A DNA stretch of 64,000 nucleotides from Lysobacteraceae bacterium (lineage in GTDB: Bacteria > Pseudomonadota > Gammaproteobacteria > Xanthomonadales > Xanthomonadaceae), in contig JAEUPQ010000016.1 of assembly GCA_016789405.1 (NCBI GenBank), forward strand, positions 32,239-96,238. The letters run 5' to 3'. Made by a program: the position numbers and the translations under genes. Below, in pieces: positions 36,638 to 45,413 of the stretch; within the stretch, counting starts at the first letter, position 1, and every line of letters begins with the position of its first letter. The notes beneath the pieces were generated by a model, which made no database searches, had not been told where the DNA came from, and worked only from the letters and a program-made list of their open reading frames with translations.

Positions 36638-38056
36638 ATGTCCGCCGCCCTTGCCCCCGCGCCCTGCCCTGTCGAGAACGACGTCCACAGCGGCCTGAAC
36701 CCCACCCGCCACCTGCGTACCTTCGCGCCGCGCGATATCGACGAGGTCGTCGAGCTGTTGCAGGCGGCGCGGCGCCAGGGCCGTCGCCTGGCGGTGGCAG
36801 GCGCACGGCACGCCATGGGTGGCCAGCAGTTCGCGGAAGGCGGCTGGCTGCTCGATACGCAATCGTTGTCCGGCGTGCACGCCTTCGACCCGGTCGCCGG
36901 CCGCGTGCGGGTCGGCGCCGGCACGCGCTGGCCCGCGCTGCAGGCGTTCCTCGCCGGCCAGCGCGATCGCGAGGGGCATGGCTGGGCGATCCGGCAGAAA
37001 CAGACCGGCGCCGACGACTTCAGCATCGGTGGCGCGCTCGCAGCGAACATCCATGGCCGCGGACTCGACCAGCGCCCTTTCGTCGACGACATCGAAGCCT
37101 TCACGCTGGTACAGCCCGACGGCAATGTCGTGGAGGTGGATCGCCAGCGCGCGCCGCACTTGTTTTCCCTGGCCGTGGGCGGATACGGCCTGTTCGGCGT
37201 GGTGACCGATGTCACCCTGCGCCTGGCGCCCCGGCGCGTGCTGCAGCGGCGCGTGGCCCTGCTTCGCCGCGCGGAGTTGATGCACGCCTTCGAGCAGGCG
37301 CGCAGCGACGGCGCGCTGTACGGCGACTTCCAGTTCTCGATCGATCCGACCGACGAGCGCTTCCTCGACGACGGCATCTTCGCCTGCTACTACCCGACGC
37401 ACCTGCGCGACTTCGCGTCTTCGCCGAAGCATCACCTGTCGGCCGAACAGTTCCGCTCGCTGCTCATGCTGGCCCACACCGACAAGCACGAGGCCTTCGA
37501 ACGCTACTGCGCCTTCTATCTCACCACGCATGGCCAGCACTACGGCAGCGACGACCACCAGTTCGGCGTCTACCTCGATGGCTACCACCGCGACATCGAC
37601 ATCGCGCTGGGCCACGTCGGTTCGGAAATGATCACGGAGCTGTACGTGCCGCCCGGCGACCTCGACGCCTTCCTCGGGCAGGTCGCCGACGACTGCCGCC
37701 GACACGGCACCGAGATCGTCTACGGCACGGTGCGCCTGATCCGTCGCGAGACCGATACCCTGCTGGCCTGGGCGCGCGAGGACTGGGCCTGCGTCGTGCT
37801 GAACCTGCACGTGCGGCACGACGAAGCAGGACGCCGGCGGCTGCGCGCGGACGCGCAGCGCCTGATCGATCGCGCGCTGGCGTTCGGCGGCAGCTTCTAC
37901 CTGACCTACCACCGCGAGGCGCGCGCGGACCAGCTGCGCGCGGCCTATCCGCGGATCGACGAGTTCCTCGAAGCGAAGTCGAGGCTCGACCCGGACCATG
38001 TGCTCGACAGCGACTGGCATCGCGCGCTGCGCGCAACCTTGTCGGCGGACCGATGA
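36638..38056 (+). CDS. FAD-linked (VAO-type) oxidoreductase
   Basis: A 472-aa protein starting MSAALAPAPC at ATG 36638. The N-terminal FAD-binding type 4 domain is visible: LLQAARRQGRRLAVAGARHAMGG, GRVRVGAGTRWPALQ, DDFSIGGALAANIHGRG and SLAVGGYGLFGVVTDVTLRL. The C-terminal half resembles the substrate domain of sugar-lactone or alditol oxidases, with the substrate unknown. No signal peptide is present. The next gene starts within its stop codon (ATGA overlap), so a methyltransferase is co-translated with it. Confidence 0.8.
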   Translation: MSAALAPAPCPVENDVHSGLNPTRHLRTFAPRDIDEVVELLQAARRQGRRLAVAGARHAMGGQQFAEGGWLLDTQSLSGVHAFDPVAGRVRVGAGTRWPALQAFLAGQRDREGHGWAIRQKQTGADDFSIGGALAANIHGRGLDQRPFVDDIEAFTLVQPDGNVVEVDRQRAPHLFSLAVGGYGLFGVVTDVTLRLAPRRVLQRRVALLRRAELMHAFEQARSDGALYGDFQFSIDPTDERFLDDGIFACYYPTHLRDFASSPKHHLSAEQFRSLLMLAHTDKHEAFERYCAFYLTTHGQHYGSDDHQFGVYLDGYHRDIDIALGHVGSEMITELYVPPGDLDAFLGQVADDCRRHGTEIVYGTVRLIRRETDTLLAWAREDWACVVLNLHVRHDEAGRRRLRADAQRLIDRALAFGGSFYLTYHREARADQLRAAYPRIDEFLEAKSRLDPDHVLDSDWHRALRATLSADR

Positions 38057-38889
38057 TCCCGGGCCGGCCCAGCGCGACCGCGCTGATCGTCGCGCTGTCC
38101 GTGGCGCGTCGCGGCGCGGCGGCGGGCCTGCCGGACACCTCGCTGCGCATCGCCACCCGCGCGCTCGACGCCGCTGGCGGACACTGGCGCTGGCTCGGCA
38201 GGTTGGCGCGGCACCGGTTCGGCCGCGCGCTGCTGGACCTGGTCGAGAGGATCGCGTTGCCGGGCCTGGCGGCCCATCACTGCGCACGAAAGCGGTGGCT
38301 GCTCGATCGCCTGCGTGCGACGGCTCCGGCCGGCGAACTGCTCTGGCCTGCGGTCGGCTTCGACGGCACCGGCGCGAGCCTGTCGGAAACCGATCCGCGA
38401 TGGCGCGTGCGCGAATACGATCACCCGGACACGCTGCGCCTGCGCGCAGGCATCGTCGGCACGCATGCCCGCCTGTCGCGCGCGCCGATCGAGCTGCCGG
38501 ACGGCATCGCCTACCTGCGCGAACACGGCCTCGACGACCGCCACGCCGCCACGCTGGTCGCCGAGGGCGTGGCGATGTACCTCCCGCCGCGTCCGCTGCT
38601 GCGCGCGCTGCGAACGCTTGCGCGATGGCCGGCGCCGCCCCGGCTGCTGCTGACCGCGCTGGCGCCGATCGCGGCGCAGGGACGCGGCTTCTCGGCGGAT
38701 TCGGGCCTCGTGCGACGCTGGCTGTCGGCGCATGGCGAGCCCTTCCTCTGGCGTTGCCCGCCCCCGCGACTCGAACGCCTGCTGCAGCGACATGGCTATG
38801 CGATCGCGGCGCGCTGGGAGGGCGACGGCTACGGCGAATACGCCATCGACGCACGCCACGCGCGCGCAGCCTTCACGGCTGGCGCGTGA
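38053..38889 (+). CDS. class I SAM-dependent methyltransferase (LCM/PPM-like)
   Basis: A 278-aa protein with ATG 38053 overlapping the oxidase stop. It resembles the leucine carboxyl methyltransferase family of O-methyltransferases: LLWPAVGFDGTGASLSE, the aspartate-containing PVGFDG-like turn, YDHPDTLRLRAG, and the family signature LVAEGVAMYLPP. The substrate may be a polyketide-like or small molecule, which the family often modifies. The glycine-rich SAM loop normally near residue 100 is weaker than usual, so activity is uncertain. Its stop directly abuts the stop of the convergent lipoprotein gene. Confidence 0.68.
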   Translation: MIPGRPSATALIVALSVARRGAAAGLPDTSLRIATRALDAAGGHWRWLGRLARHRFGRALLDLVERIALPGLAAHHCARKRWLLDRLRATAPAGELLWPAVGFDGTGASLSETDPRWRVREYDHPDTLRLRAGIVGTHARLSRAPIELPDGIAYLREHGLDDRHAATLVAEGVAMYLPPRPLLRALRTLARWPAPPRLLLTALAPIAAQGRGFSADSGLVRRWLSAHGEPFLWRCPPPRLERLLQRHGYAIAARWEGDGYGEYAIDARHARAAFTAGA

Positions 38890-39822
38890 TCACGGCTTGC
38901 CGGCGGAGGAGGTGTCGGCCGAGGCCGTCGACGCGGGCACGGCCAGCGGCTTCGCTGCGGGCGCGGCGGTTCCGCGGAACGCATCGCCGCCCGCATCGGC
39001 GGCGGTCCAGCCGCGATCCATGTCCAGCCCGGTCACCCACCAGGTATGCGCATCGATGCGCAGCGGGCCGCGCACGCGTTCGTGGAAGCGCACCGGGAAC
39101 AGGTAGCCGCCGACTTCGCGGTAGTCGAGGAAGGTGGTGTCGACGTGCGCGCCCTGCGTGGTCTCGAAGCCGTTGAGGCTCATGTGGATGCGGTACAGGC
39201 GGTCGGTCTCGCGATCGATCCACAGCACCAGGTCGTCGCGTTCGGCATCGCCGAACCCCGGCACGGCCACGCCCGCGATGCGGCGGTACACGCGTCCGCC
39301 CTCGCTGGCATCGTCGAGGCGGCGCCAGTTCGCGACTCGGTCGATGAACCAGCTCGGCCCGAAATGGAACATGCGGAACGCGTCGTTGGTCATCGCCGTG
39401 GCACTGCGCCTGGCCGCATCCTCGTTCGCGCGGCCGTTGTAGGCGATCGACAGGCCGTCGACGCTGCGCACCACGCGCTTGCGCCCCTGCGGGCCTTCAT
39501 GGTCCACCGCGTACAAGCCTTCCGACGGGCGATAGCGCTCCTGCGAGCGGATCCGGTAGCCGCTGTCGCTGACCAGCGGCTGGATGCGCTGGATCAGCGC
39601 GTACCAGCGGCCGTCGGTGGACAGGTTGATGTCGCCGGGATGCCGGCGCAGGTCGCCGCCGTGCGCCGCGAGCGTCCGCGCGAACACCGTATCGCCGTCG
39701 AGGGTGTCTGCGACGCGCGGTGAAGCGGGGGCCGGGGGCGGGAAGCCAGCGCTCGTGGCGCAGGCCACCAGCAGCAGGCTGGCGAGGGTCGGAATCAGGA
39801 CGCGGGCTAACGCGAAGGGCAT
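38890..39822 (-). CDS. lipoprotein of unknown function
   Basis: A 310-aa protein starting MPFALARVLI at ATG 39822 with GGAG six bases upstream. The signal ends in the lipobox LLVAC (Cys25 region). The mature part has beta-rich segments (DTVFARTLAAHGGDLRRHPG, RIHMSLNGFETTQGAHVDTT, YREVGGYLFPVRFHERVRG) resembling outer-membrane lipoprotein-sorting (LolA-like) folds, and an Ala/Pro/Ser-rich C-terminal tail. This fold suggestion is inference. It lies between the convergent methyltransferase gene and the MOSC gene on the same strand. Confidence 0.65.
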   Translation of the reverse strand: MPFALARVLIPTLASLLLVACATSAGFPPPAPASPRVADTLDGDTVFARTLAAHGGDLRRHPGDINLSTDGRWYALIQRIQPLVSDSGYRIRSQERYRPSEGLYAVDHEGPQGRKRVVRSVDGLSIAYNGRANEDAARRSATAMTNDAFRMFHFGPSWFIDRVANWRRLDDASEGGRVYRRIAGVAVPGFGDAERDDLVLWIDRETDRLYRIHMSLNGFETTQGAHVDTTFLDYREVGGYLFPVRFHERVRGPLRIDAHTWWVTGLDMDRGWTAADAGGDAFRGTAAPAAKPLAVPASTASADTSSAGKP

Positions 39823-39889
39823 GGCTGTCTCCGGCGAAGGGCAGGCGACTGCAGTGACGACCTCACGGGCGATCCGGATGCAGCGCCGC

Positions 39890-40699
39890 TCAGGCCAGCA
39901 CCTCGACCGCATCGCCCACCCGCAGGCTGCCTGTGCCGCGCGCGATGAGGTTCATGCCGAAGGTGATTCCAGCCGGCGTGCGGCGGTAGTCCTTGAGGAT
40001 CTCCAGCGGCTCGCCATCCTCGCGACGGCAGCCGAGCGTCGGATCGACGGTGGTGAAGACGCAGCGCGTGCACGGTTTCACCGCATCGAAGTCGATGCCG
40101 CCGATGCGCACGCGGCGCCAGCCGTCCTCGGCATGCGCGTCCGCGCCGTCGATCACCAGGTTCGGCCGGAAGTGGGTGATGGTCACGGGCGCGCGACCGG
40201 CGTCCGCCAGGCGAGCGTTCAGGCCGTCCAGCGCGGACTGCGAGATCGCCAGCAGCGGATAGCCGTCGGCGAAACTGACCTCGTCGCCCTCGCGCCCATA
40301 CTCGGGGTCCACGGGTCGTCGCGCCGCATCGTCCATGTGGACCAGGCGCACGTCGCGCTTCAGGAACGCACTGAGCCAGGCGTCGGCGGCGGGATCGGCA
40401 CGCGGCGCGTCGATCGTGTCCTTCCATACCGTCACCGTCGCGCGCGGGGCATCCGCTGCCGGCGGTGCGACCTCCAGTGGCGCCATGCCCGGCGCGGAGA
40501 GACGCAGGCCCGCGCCCAGCGGCTCCGCGCGGACCAGGACCAGCTCGCTGACCGCGCGCGCGGTGACGAAGCGGCCGCCGGCATCCACGACCAGCCAGCG
40601 CCGGTCGTAACGCGGGCCGCGCGGATCGATCTCCAATGTCTCGACTTGCAGCGAGGCGGACGATTTCAGGGGATGCAGGTACAGGGCGGACAGGCGCAT
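39890..40699 (-). CDS. MOSC domain protein (YcbX-like)
   Basis: A 269-aa protein starting MRLSALYLHP at ATG 40699. It has the MOSC N-terminal barrel (about 1-120; LKSSASLQVETLEIDPRGPRYDRRW split as LKSSASLQVETLEID and PRYDRRWLVVD) and the MOSC domain (about 125-265) with the cysteine loop KPCTRC near residue 210 and GMNLIARGTGSLRVGD at the end. MOSC proteins bind molybdenum cofactor and reduce N-hydroxylated compounds; YcbX is the E. coli example, with an extra ferredoxin domain that is absent here. It is divergent from the radical SAM gene, with the inverted repeat 40771-40799 between. Confidence 0.85.
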   Translation of the reverse strand: MRLSALYLHPLKSSASLQVETLEIDPRGPRYDRRWLVVDAGGRFVTARAVSELVLVRAEPLGAGLRLSAPGMAPLEVAPPAADAPRATVTVWKDTIDAPRADPAADAWLSAFLKRDVRLVHMDDAARRPVDPEYGREGDEVSFADGYPLLAISQSALDGLNARLADAGRAPVTITHFRPNLVIDGADAHAEDGWRRVRIGGIDFDAVKPCTRCVFTTVDPTLGCRREDGEPLEILKDYRRTPAGITFGMNLIARGTGSLRVGDAVEVLA

Positions 40700-40770
40700 C
40701 GTCGCGGGCTCGCAGCTTCGGTGGAGCATTGTGCCGCATCCCTCCCTGCATCCGCCCGCACCATCGATTC

Positions 40771-40799
40771 GTATCCGTCTCACGGAACGAGACGGATAC
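40771..40799. promoter_or_regulatory. operator-like inverted repeat
   Basis: Two perfect 11-bp arms, gtatccgtctc (40771-40781) and gagacggatac (40789-40799), with a 7-bp spacer. The repeat lies 16 bp before the radical SAM start and 72 bp before the divergent MOSC start. It could bind a dimeric repressor or fold as an mRNA hairpin over the ribosome-binding region. Confidence 0.55.
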
Positions 40800-40814
40800 G
40801 GCGACAATCCTCCC

Positions 40815-42083
40815 ATGCAGATCACCCGCAAGCTCGCGATCCTGGCCGATGCCGCCAAGTACGACGCCTCCTGCGCATCGAGCGGCGCAGGTGGGCGCAA
40901 CTCGCTGAAGTCCGGCGGCATCGGCAGCACCGAGGGCATGGGCATCTGCCATTCCTACACGCCGGACGGCCGCTGCGTCTCGCTGCTGAAGATCCTGCTC
41001 ACCAACTTCTGCATCTACGACTGCGCGTATTGCGTGAACCGCGTGAGCAGCAATGTGCCACGCGCGCGTTTCGCGGTGGACGAAGTGGTGCGGCTGACCC
41101 TCGACTTCTACAAGCGCAACTACATCGAGGGCCTGTTCCTCTCCAGCGGCATCATCCGCAACGGCGACTACACGATGGAGCAGCTGGTCGAGGTCGCGCG
41201 CAGCCTGCGCGAAGACCACCGCTTCGCCGGCTACATCCACCTCAAGACCATCCCGGAAGCGTCGCCGGAGTTGCTGGCGCTGGCGGGACGCTACGCCGAC
41301 AGGCTGAGCATCAACATCGAGCTGCCCACCGAGGCCGGGCTGAAGAAGCTGGCGCCGGAGAAGCAGTTGCCCGGCATCCGCGCCGCGATGGGCACGGTGT
41401 CGGCGAAGATCGAGGAAACCCTGGAGGCGCGGAAGCCGGCGGCGACCAGCAACGCCGCGCCGAAACGGCGCCGGCCGCCGCGCTACGCGCCCGCCGGGCA
41501 GAGCACGCAGATGATCGTCGGCGCCGACGATGCCGACGACCGCAGCATCCTGCACACGTCCAGCGGACTGTACGGCGATTTCCGCATGCGCCGCGTGTAC
41601 TACTCCGGCTTCAGCCCGATCCCCGATGCCTCGTCGACGCTGCCTGTGAAACCGCCGCCGCTGCTGCGCGAACACCGGCTGTACCAGGCCGACTGGCTGC
41701 TGCGCTTCTACGAATTCAGCGTCGAGGAGATCGCACCCGGCGCGAAGGCCGGCGGCAGCGGCATGCTCGACCTCGACATCGATCCCAAGCTGGCCTGGGC
41801 GCTGCGCCATCCCGAGAAATTCCCGGTCAACCTCAACACCGCACCGCGCGAGATGCTGCTGCGCGTGCCCGGGCTGGGCACGCGCAATGTCGACCGCATC
41901 CTGATCGCGCGCCGCCACGGTCGGCTGCGCCTGGAAGACATGGCGCGGCTGCGCGCGCCGCTGCAGAAGATGCTGCCCTTCATCCAGTTGCCCGACCACC
42001 ACCCACGCAAGCGCCTCGACGATCCCGCGACCCTGCGCGCGCAGCTCGCGCCCAAGCCGCGCCAGCAGGACCTGTTCGGCTGA
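40815..42083 (+). CDS. putative DNA modification/repair radical SAM protein (TIGR03916-like)
   Basis: A 422-aa radical SAM enzyme with ATG 40815. The iron-sulfur cluster cysteines are Cys66, Cys70 and Cys73 in NFCIYDCAYC. After the barrel, a helix-hairpin-helix DNA-binding region is seen (FPVNLNTAPREMLLRVPGLG then RRHGRLRLEDMARL, about 340-375). This family always sits beside the DUF4130 family (TIGR03915), and that partner follows at once with a 1-base overlap (TGATG). The genomic pairing implies a DNA base modification or repair role, but the reaction is not known. Confidence 0.87.
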   Translation: MQITRKLAILADAAKYDASCASSGAGGRNSLKSGGIGSTEGMGICHSYTPDGRCVSLLKILLTNFCIYDCAYCVNRVSSNVPRARFAVDEVVRLTLDFYKRNYIEGLFLSSGIIRNGDYTMEQLVEVARSLREDHRFAGYIHLKTIPEASPELLALAGRYADRLSINIELPTEAGLKKLAPEKQLPGIRAAMGTVSAKIEETLEARKPAATSNAAPKRRRPPRYAPAGQSTQMIVGADDADDRSILHTSSGLYGDFRMRRVYYSGFSPIPDASSTLPVKPPPLLREHRLYQADWLLRFYEFSVEEIAPGAKAGGSGMLDLDIDPKLAWALRHPEKFPVNLNTAPREMLLRVPGLGTRNVDRILIARRHGRLRLEDMARLRAPLQKMLPFIQLPDHHPRKRLDDPATLRAQLAPKPRQQDLFG

Positions 42084-42940
42084 TGCTGCGGTTCCGCGCA
42101 TCCGTCGATCCGGGCTGGGACCTCGATGCCTGGCGCCGGCTTGCCCGCACCGGACTGTGCGCGGGAATCGCGCCGGAGGACATCGACTGGAATGGCGATG
42201 CGCAGGCGACCCTGCTCGCCGCGCCCGATCTCTCCACCGCCGCCGCGATACGCCCCGCACCGCAGGTACCCGCCGCCTTGTTCGAACTGGCCGGCGCCGT
42301 GCTCTGCCATCGCGACCCGCAGCGGCACGGCCTGCTCTACCGCATCGCGTGGCGGATCGCGCAGGGCGAGAAGCACCTGCTGTCGCGCGTGACCGACCCC
42401 GACGTGCGGCGCGCCTCGGAGCTGGCGAAAGCCGTCGGTCGCGACACGCACAAGATGAAGGCCTTCGTGCGCTTCCGCGAGGTCCCGGGCGAAACCGATG
42501 CATTCATCGCCTGGTTCGAGCCCTCGCACTGGATCGTCGACCGCGTGGCGCCGTTCTTCGCCCGTCGTTTCGCCGGCATGCGCTGGGCGATCCTCACGCC
42601 GGATCGCAGCGTCGCCTGGGACGGCACCGCGCTGGCCTTCGGCCCCGGCGCGCAGCGCAGCGACGCGCCGGCCGACGACGCCCGCGAAGACCTGTGGCGC
42701 ACCTACTACGCACACATCTTCAACCCCGCGCGCCTCAATCCGCGGATGATGCGCCAGGAAATGCCTCAGAAATACTGGAAGCACCTGCCCGAGACCCAGC
42801 TGCTGCCCGAACTGATCCGCACCGCCGGCCAGCGCGTGCGCGAGATGCAGGAGCGCGAGGCACAGGCACCGAAGCGGAAGATTCCCAAGCGCATCCGCAG
42901 CGATGGCGAGGTCGCCCCCGGGAATGAGGCCATTGATTGA
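42083..42940 (+). CDS. putative DNA metabolism protein (DUF4130/TIGR03915)
   Basis: A 285-aa protein partnered with the radical SAM enzyme. It contains the DUF4130 core (GKAVGRDTHKMKAFVRFREV split here as AVGRDTHKMKAFVRFREV, and FIAWFEPSHWIVDRVAPFF) and the C-terminal YAHIFNPARLNPRMMRQEMP element of that family. There is no fused uracil-DNA glycosylase-like domain, which some relatives have. It probably works with the preceding enzyme on DNA; no catalytic chemistry is established. The C-terminal 35 residues are Lys/Arg rich. Confidence 0.85.
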   Translation: MLRFRASVDPGWDLDAWRRLARTGLCAGIAPEDIDWNGDAQATLLAAPDLSTAAAIRPAPQVPAALFELAGAVLCHRDPQRHGLLYRIAWRIAQGEKHLLSRVTDPDVRRASELAKAVGRDTHKMKAFVRFREVPGETDAFIAWFEPSHWIVDRVAPFFARRFAGMRWAILTPDRSVAWDGTALAFGPGAQRSDAPADDAREDLWRTYYAHIFNPARLNPRMMRQEMPQKYWKHLPETQLLPELIRTAGQRVREMQEREAQAPKRKIPKRIRSDGEVAPGNEAID

Positions 42941-42995
42941 CGCGCCCTGCGGATCGGTGCCAACGTTCGTGGCGTCATCGGCACAAGAAAGGGAC

Positions 42996-43298
42996 ATGGC
43001 GACCCTGCGATTCAATCCCGAAGCGTTCGCTCGATCCGATGCCTGCATCGTGCTCGGCGTGCTCCTCGTGATGCTGACCGCATACACGTTCTACCGGGCG
43101 ATCTTCGATCCCACGCTGCATTGCCATCTGTGCCTGCTCATGGCCCTGCCACCGCTCGCGACCAGCCTGTTGTGGTCCGTCTGGTTGCTTGCCTGGCATG
43201 TCCCCCACTGGCAAACGACGAGCATGGCTCGCCGCTGGTCGCTGGTCTGCTCGGCGCTTGCATCGTTCGCCTTTGCTACCTATTTCTTCATGCAGTGA
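42996..43298 (+). CDS. small inner membrane protein
   Basis: A 100-aa protein starting MATLRFNPEA at ATG 42996, with AAAGGGA close upstream. Three transmembrane helices are likely (CIVLGVLLVMLTAYTFY, LMALPPLATSLLWSVWLL and WSLVCSALASFAFATYFF). Cysteines in HCHLC sit in the loop after helix 1. The function is unknown. It lies between the DNA repair-like pair and the VOC gene on the same strand. Confidence 0.6.
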   Translation: MATLRFNPEAFARSDACIVLGVLLVMLTAYTFYRAIFDPTLHCHLCLLMALPPLATSLLWSVWLLAWHVPHWQTTSMARRWSLVCSALASFAFATYFFMQ

Positions 43299-43385
43299 CG
43301 ACGCTTGCCTGCCGATGACGTCCGGGCAATTGCAATGCGCACGACAACAGGGGAGCATCGCGGCACCTCACGCACCCGACCGAAC

Positions 43386-43772
43386 ATGAGCACACCTGCC
43401 CGCGCCGGCGTCTTCGTCTACGCCAAGGACCTGCCCCGCCTCGCAGCGTTCTACGCCGCCATGCTCGGCATGCGTCAGGTGCATGCCACCGACGACATCG
43501 CCATCCTCGCCTCGCCCGACCTGCAGTTGCTGGTGCATCGCATCCCCGCGCACATCGCCGCAGGCATCCACATCGAAACCCCGCCGGTCCGCCGCGAGGA
43601 CTGCGCGATCAAGTTCTTCGCCACCGTGTCGAGCCTGGAAGCTGCCGGCGCGACCGCTGCCGCGCTCGGCGGCCAGCTGTTCGACGAGCGCTGGGAAGGT
43701 CCGGGCTTCATCGTCTGCAATGCGATGGATCCGGAAGGGAACGTGTTCCAGATCCGGGAACCGACGGCCTGA
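43386..43772 (+). CDS. VOC (glyoxalase/bleomycin-resistance fold) protein
   Basis: A 128-aa protein starting MSTPARAGVF at ATG 43386. It shows the vicinal oxygen chelate pattern: AGVFVYAKDLPRLAAFYAAML near the start and a C-terminal half ending in CNAMDPEGNVFQIREP. One such domain makes half of an active site, so a dimer is expected. The metal ligands seem incomplete (the N-terminal His is not obvious), so it may be non-enzymatic or use another metal centre. Confidence 0.75.
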   Translation: MSTPARAGVFVYAKDLPRLAAFYAAMLGMRQVHATDDIAILASPDLQLLVHRIPAHIAAGIHIETPPVRREDCAIKFFATVSSLEAAGATAAALGGQLFDERWEGPGFIVCNAMDPEGNVFQIREPTA

Positions 43773-43784
43773 GCCGATGCGGCG

Positions 43785-44555
43785 TCAGGCCAGATACCCC
43801 CCATCCACCGCCAGGCACGTCCCGGTGACGTAGCTCGCCGCCGGCGAACACAGGAACAGCACCGCAGGCGCGATCTCGTCGGGCTGCGCGCTGCGACCCA
43901 GCGGAATCAGCTGCGACATCACCGCCATGACCTGCGGGTTCGAGGTGATCGCCGATGCGAACTTCGTCTCCGTCAAACCGGGCAGCACCGCATTGACGCG
44001 GATGCGCTGCGGCGCGAGTTCCTTGGCGAAGCCTTCGGTCATGTTGACGATGCCGGCCTTGGTGATCGAATAGGTGCCCTGCCCGAATGGCGGCCGCTTC
44101 GCATTGACCGATGCGATGTTGACGATGCTGCCGCCGCCCTTCGCGCGCATGCGCTTCGCGGCCTGCACGCTGCACCAGAAGTAGCCGCGCAGGTTCACGT
44201 CGACGGTTTTCTGGAAGCTGGCGAGGTCCTGGTCGACCATCGTGCCGTGATAGGGATTCGCTGCAGCGTTGTTGACCAGGATGTCCGGCGTGCGCCCTGC
44301 GCCATCGAGTGCGGCGAACACCGCATCGATGGCCTCGGGATCGCCGACATGCAGCGCATGCGCTTCGGCCGAGCCACCGGCTTCGATGATCGAACGCGCG
44401 ACCACATCGCAGGCATCGACCTGTCGCGACGTGCAGACCACGTGCGCGCCATGCGCGGCGAGCAGCCGGGCGATGGACTCGCCGATGCCGCGCGAGGCCC
44501 CGCTGACGAGGGCGGTCTTGCCGGAGAGGTCGAACAGCGGGTCGTGACGGGACAT
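43785..44555 (-). CDS. short-chain dehydrogenase/reductase
   Basis: A 256-aa classical SDR starting MSRHDPLFDL at ATG 44555. Cofactor motif GASRGIG (19-25), NNAA (95-98), catalytic Ser149, Tyr162 and Lys166 (YSITK). The C-terminal GRSAQPDEIAPAVLFLCS and VTGTCLAVDGG are as in FabG-like reductases. NAD(P)H oxidoreductase with unknown substrate. The start lies 55 bp from that of the divergent SDR, so the two may share a promoter region. Confidence 0.88.
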   Translation of the reverse strand: MSRHDPLFDLSGKTALVSGASRGIGESIARLLAAHGAHVVCTSRQVDACDVVARSIIEAGGSAEAHALHVGDPEAIDAVFAALDGAGRTPDILVNNAAANPYHGTMVDQDLASFQKTVDVNLRGYFWCSVQAAKRMRAKGGGSIVNIASVNAKRPPFGQGTYSITKAGIVNMTEGFAKELAPQRIRVNAVLPGLTETKFASAITSNPQVMAVMSQLIPLGRSAQPDEIAPAVLFLCSPAASYVTGTCLAVDGGYLA

Positions 44556-44610
44556 GCAGCGGGCTCCAAACGGACTGGTATGCTCGGAGCCTATCGCAAC
44601 GGACGGACGC

Positions 44611-45402
44611 ATGCAGCGACGCATCCTGATCACCGGCGCCGGCAGCGGCCTCGGCCTCGCCCTGGCCCATCGCTACGCCCGCACCGGCGCGCGCATTGCC
44701 TGCGTGGACCTGCTCGCCGAACGCGCCGAAGCCGCACGCGCGGCGCTCCACGGCGACGGCCATCTCGCGCTGGTCGCCGACGTCGGCGACGACGCCTCGA
44801 TGCAGGCCCTGCACGACCGCATCGCCGCCGAGTGGAACGGCCTGGACGTGCTGGTCAACAACGCCGGCATCGCCTCCGGCGGCCCGATGACGGGCACGAC
44901 GATGGACGAATGGCGGCGCATCCTCGACATCGACCTGCTCGGCGTGGTGCGCGGCTGCCGGCTGTTCCTGCCGATGATGCTGGCCGCGAAACGTGGCCGG
45001 ATCGTCAACACCGCCAGCCTCGCCGGCCTCGCCGCGGCGCCGGGCATCATGAGCTACGGCGTGGCCAAGGCCGGCGTGGTCGCGCTGTCCGAACAACTGC
45101 GCGCCGAGCTGCACGGCAGCGGCGTGGGCGTGACCGTGCTGTGCCCCGCGTTCTTTCGCACGAACCTGATGGAGACCGCGATCATCGACGGCGATGCGAA
45201 GCGCTTCGCGCAGAAGATGATGGACCGCTCGCGCGACACGCCGGACCAGATCGCCGACCGCTGCTTCGCCGCGATCGAACGCGGCGATTTCCTCGTGCTG
45301 CCGAGCCAGCGCACACCGTGGCTGTGGCGGCTCAAGCGCTGGCTGCCGGGCCTGTATTTCCGGCAGATGGCGCGGATGGCGACGCGGATGTCGCGCAGCT
45401 AG
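44611..45402 (+). CDS. short-chain dehydrogenase/reductase
   Basis: A 263-aa classical SDR starting MQRRILITGA at ATG 44611. Cofactor motif TGAGSGLG (8-15), NNAG (82-85), Ser135, Tyr148 and Lys152 (YGVAK). Asp32 (CVDLL) after strand 2 suggests NAD(H) preference. The C-terminal extension (RTPWLWRLKRWLPGLYFRQM) is basic and hydrophobic, hinting at membrane association as in some lipid-modifying SDRs. It converges on the MFS gene with only 11 bp between. Confidence 0.87.
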   Translation: MQRRILITGAGSGLGLALAHRYARTGARIACVDLLAERAEAARAALHGDGHLALVADVGDDASMQALHDRIAAEWNGLDVLVNNAGIASGGPMTGTTMDEWRRILDIDLLGVVRGCRLFLPMMLAAKRGRIVNTASLAGLAAAPGIMSYGVAKAGVVALSEQLRAELHGSGVGVTVLCPAFFRTNLMETAIIDGDAKRFAQKMMDRSRDTPDQIADRCFAAIERGDFLVLPSQRTPWLWRLKRWLPGLYFRQMARMATRMSRS

Positions 45403-45413
45403 CGCGTGAAAAC

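Noticed and set aside
40771..40799. LexA (SOS) box before the radical SAM gene
   Set aside because: The dyad does not resemble the Xanthomonas LexA site, and its G+C-rich arms do not match known SOS boxes; it is reported only as an unidentified operator-like repeat.
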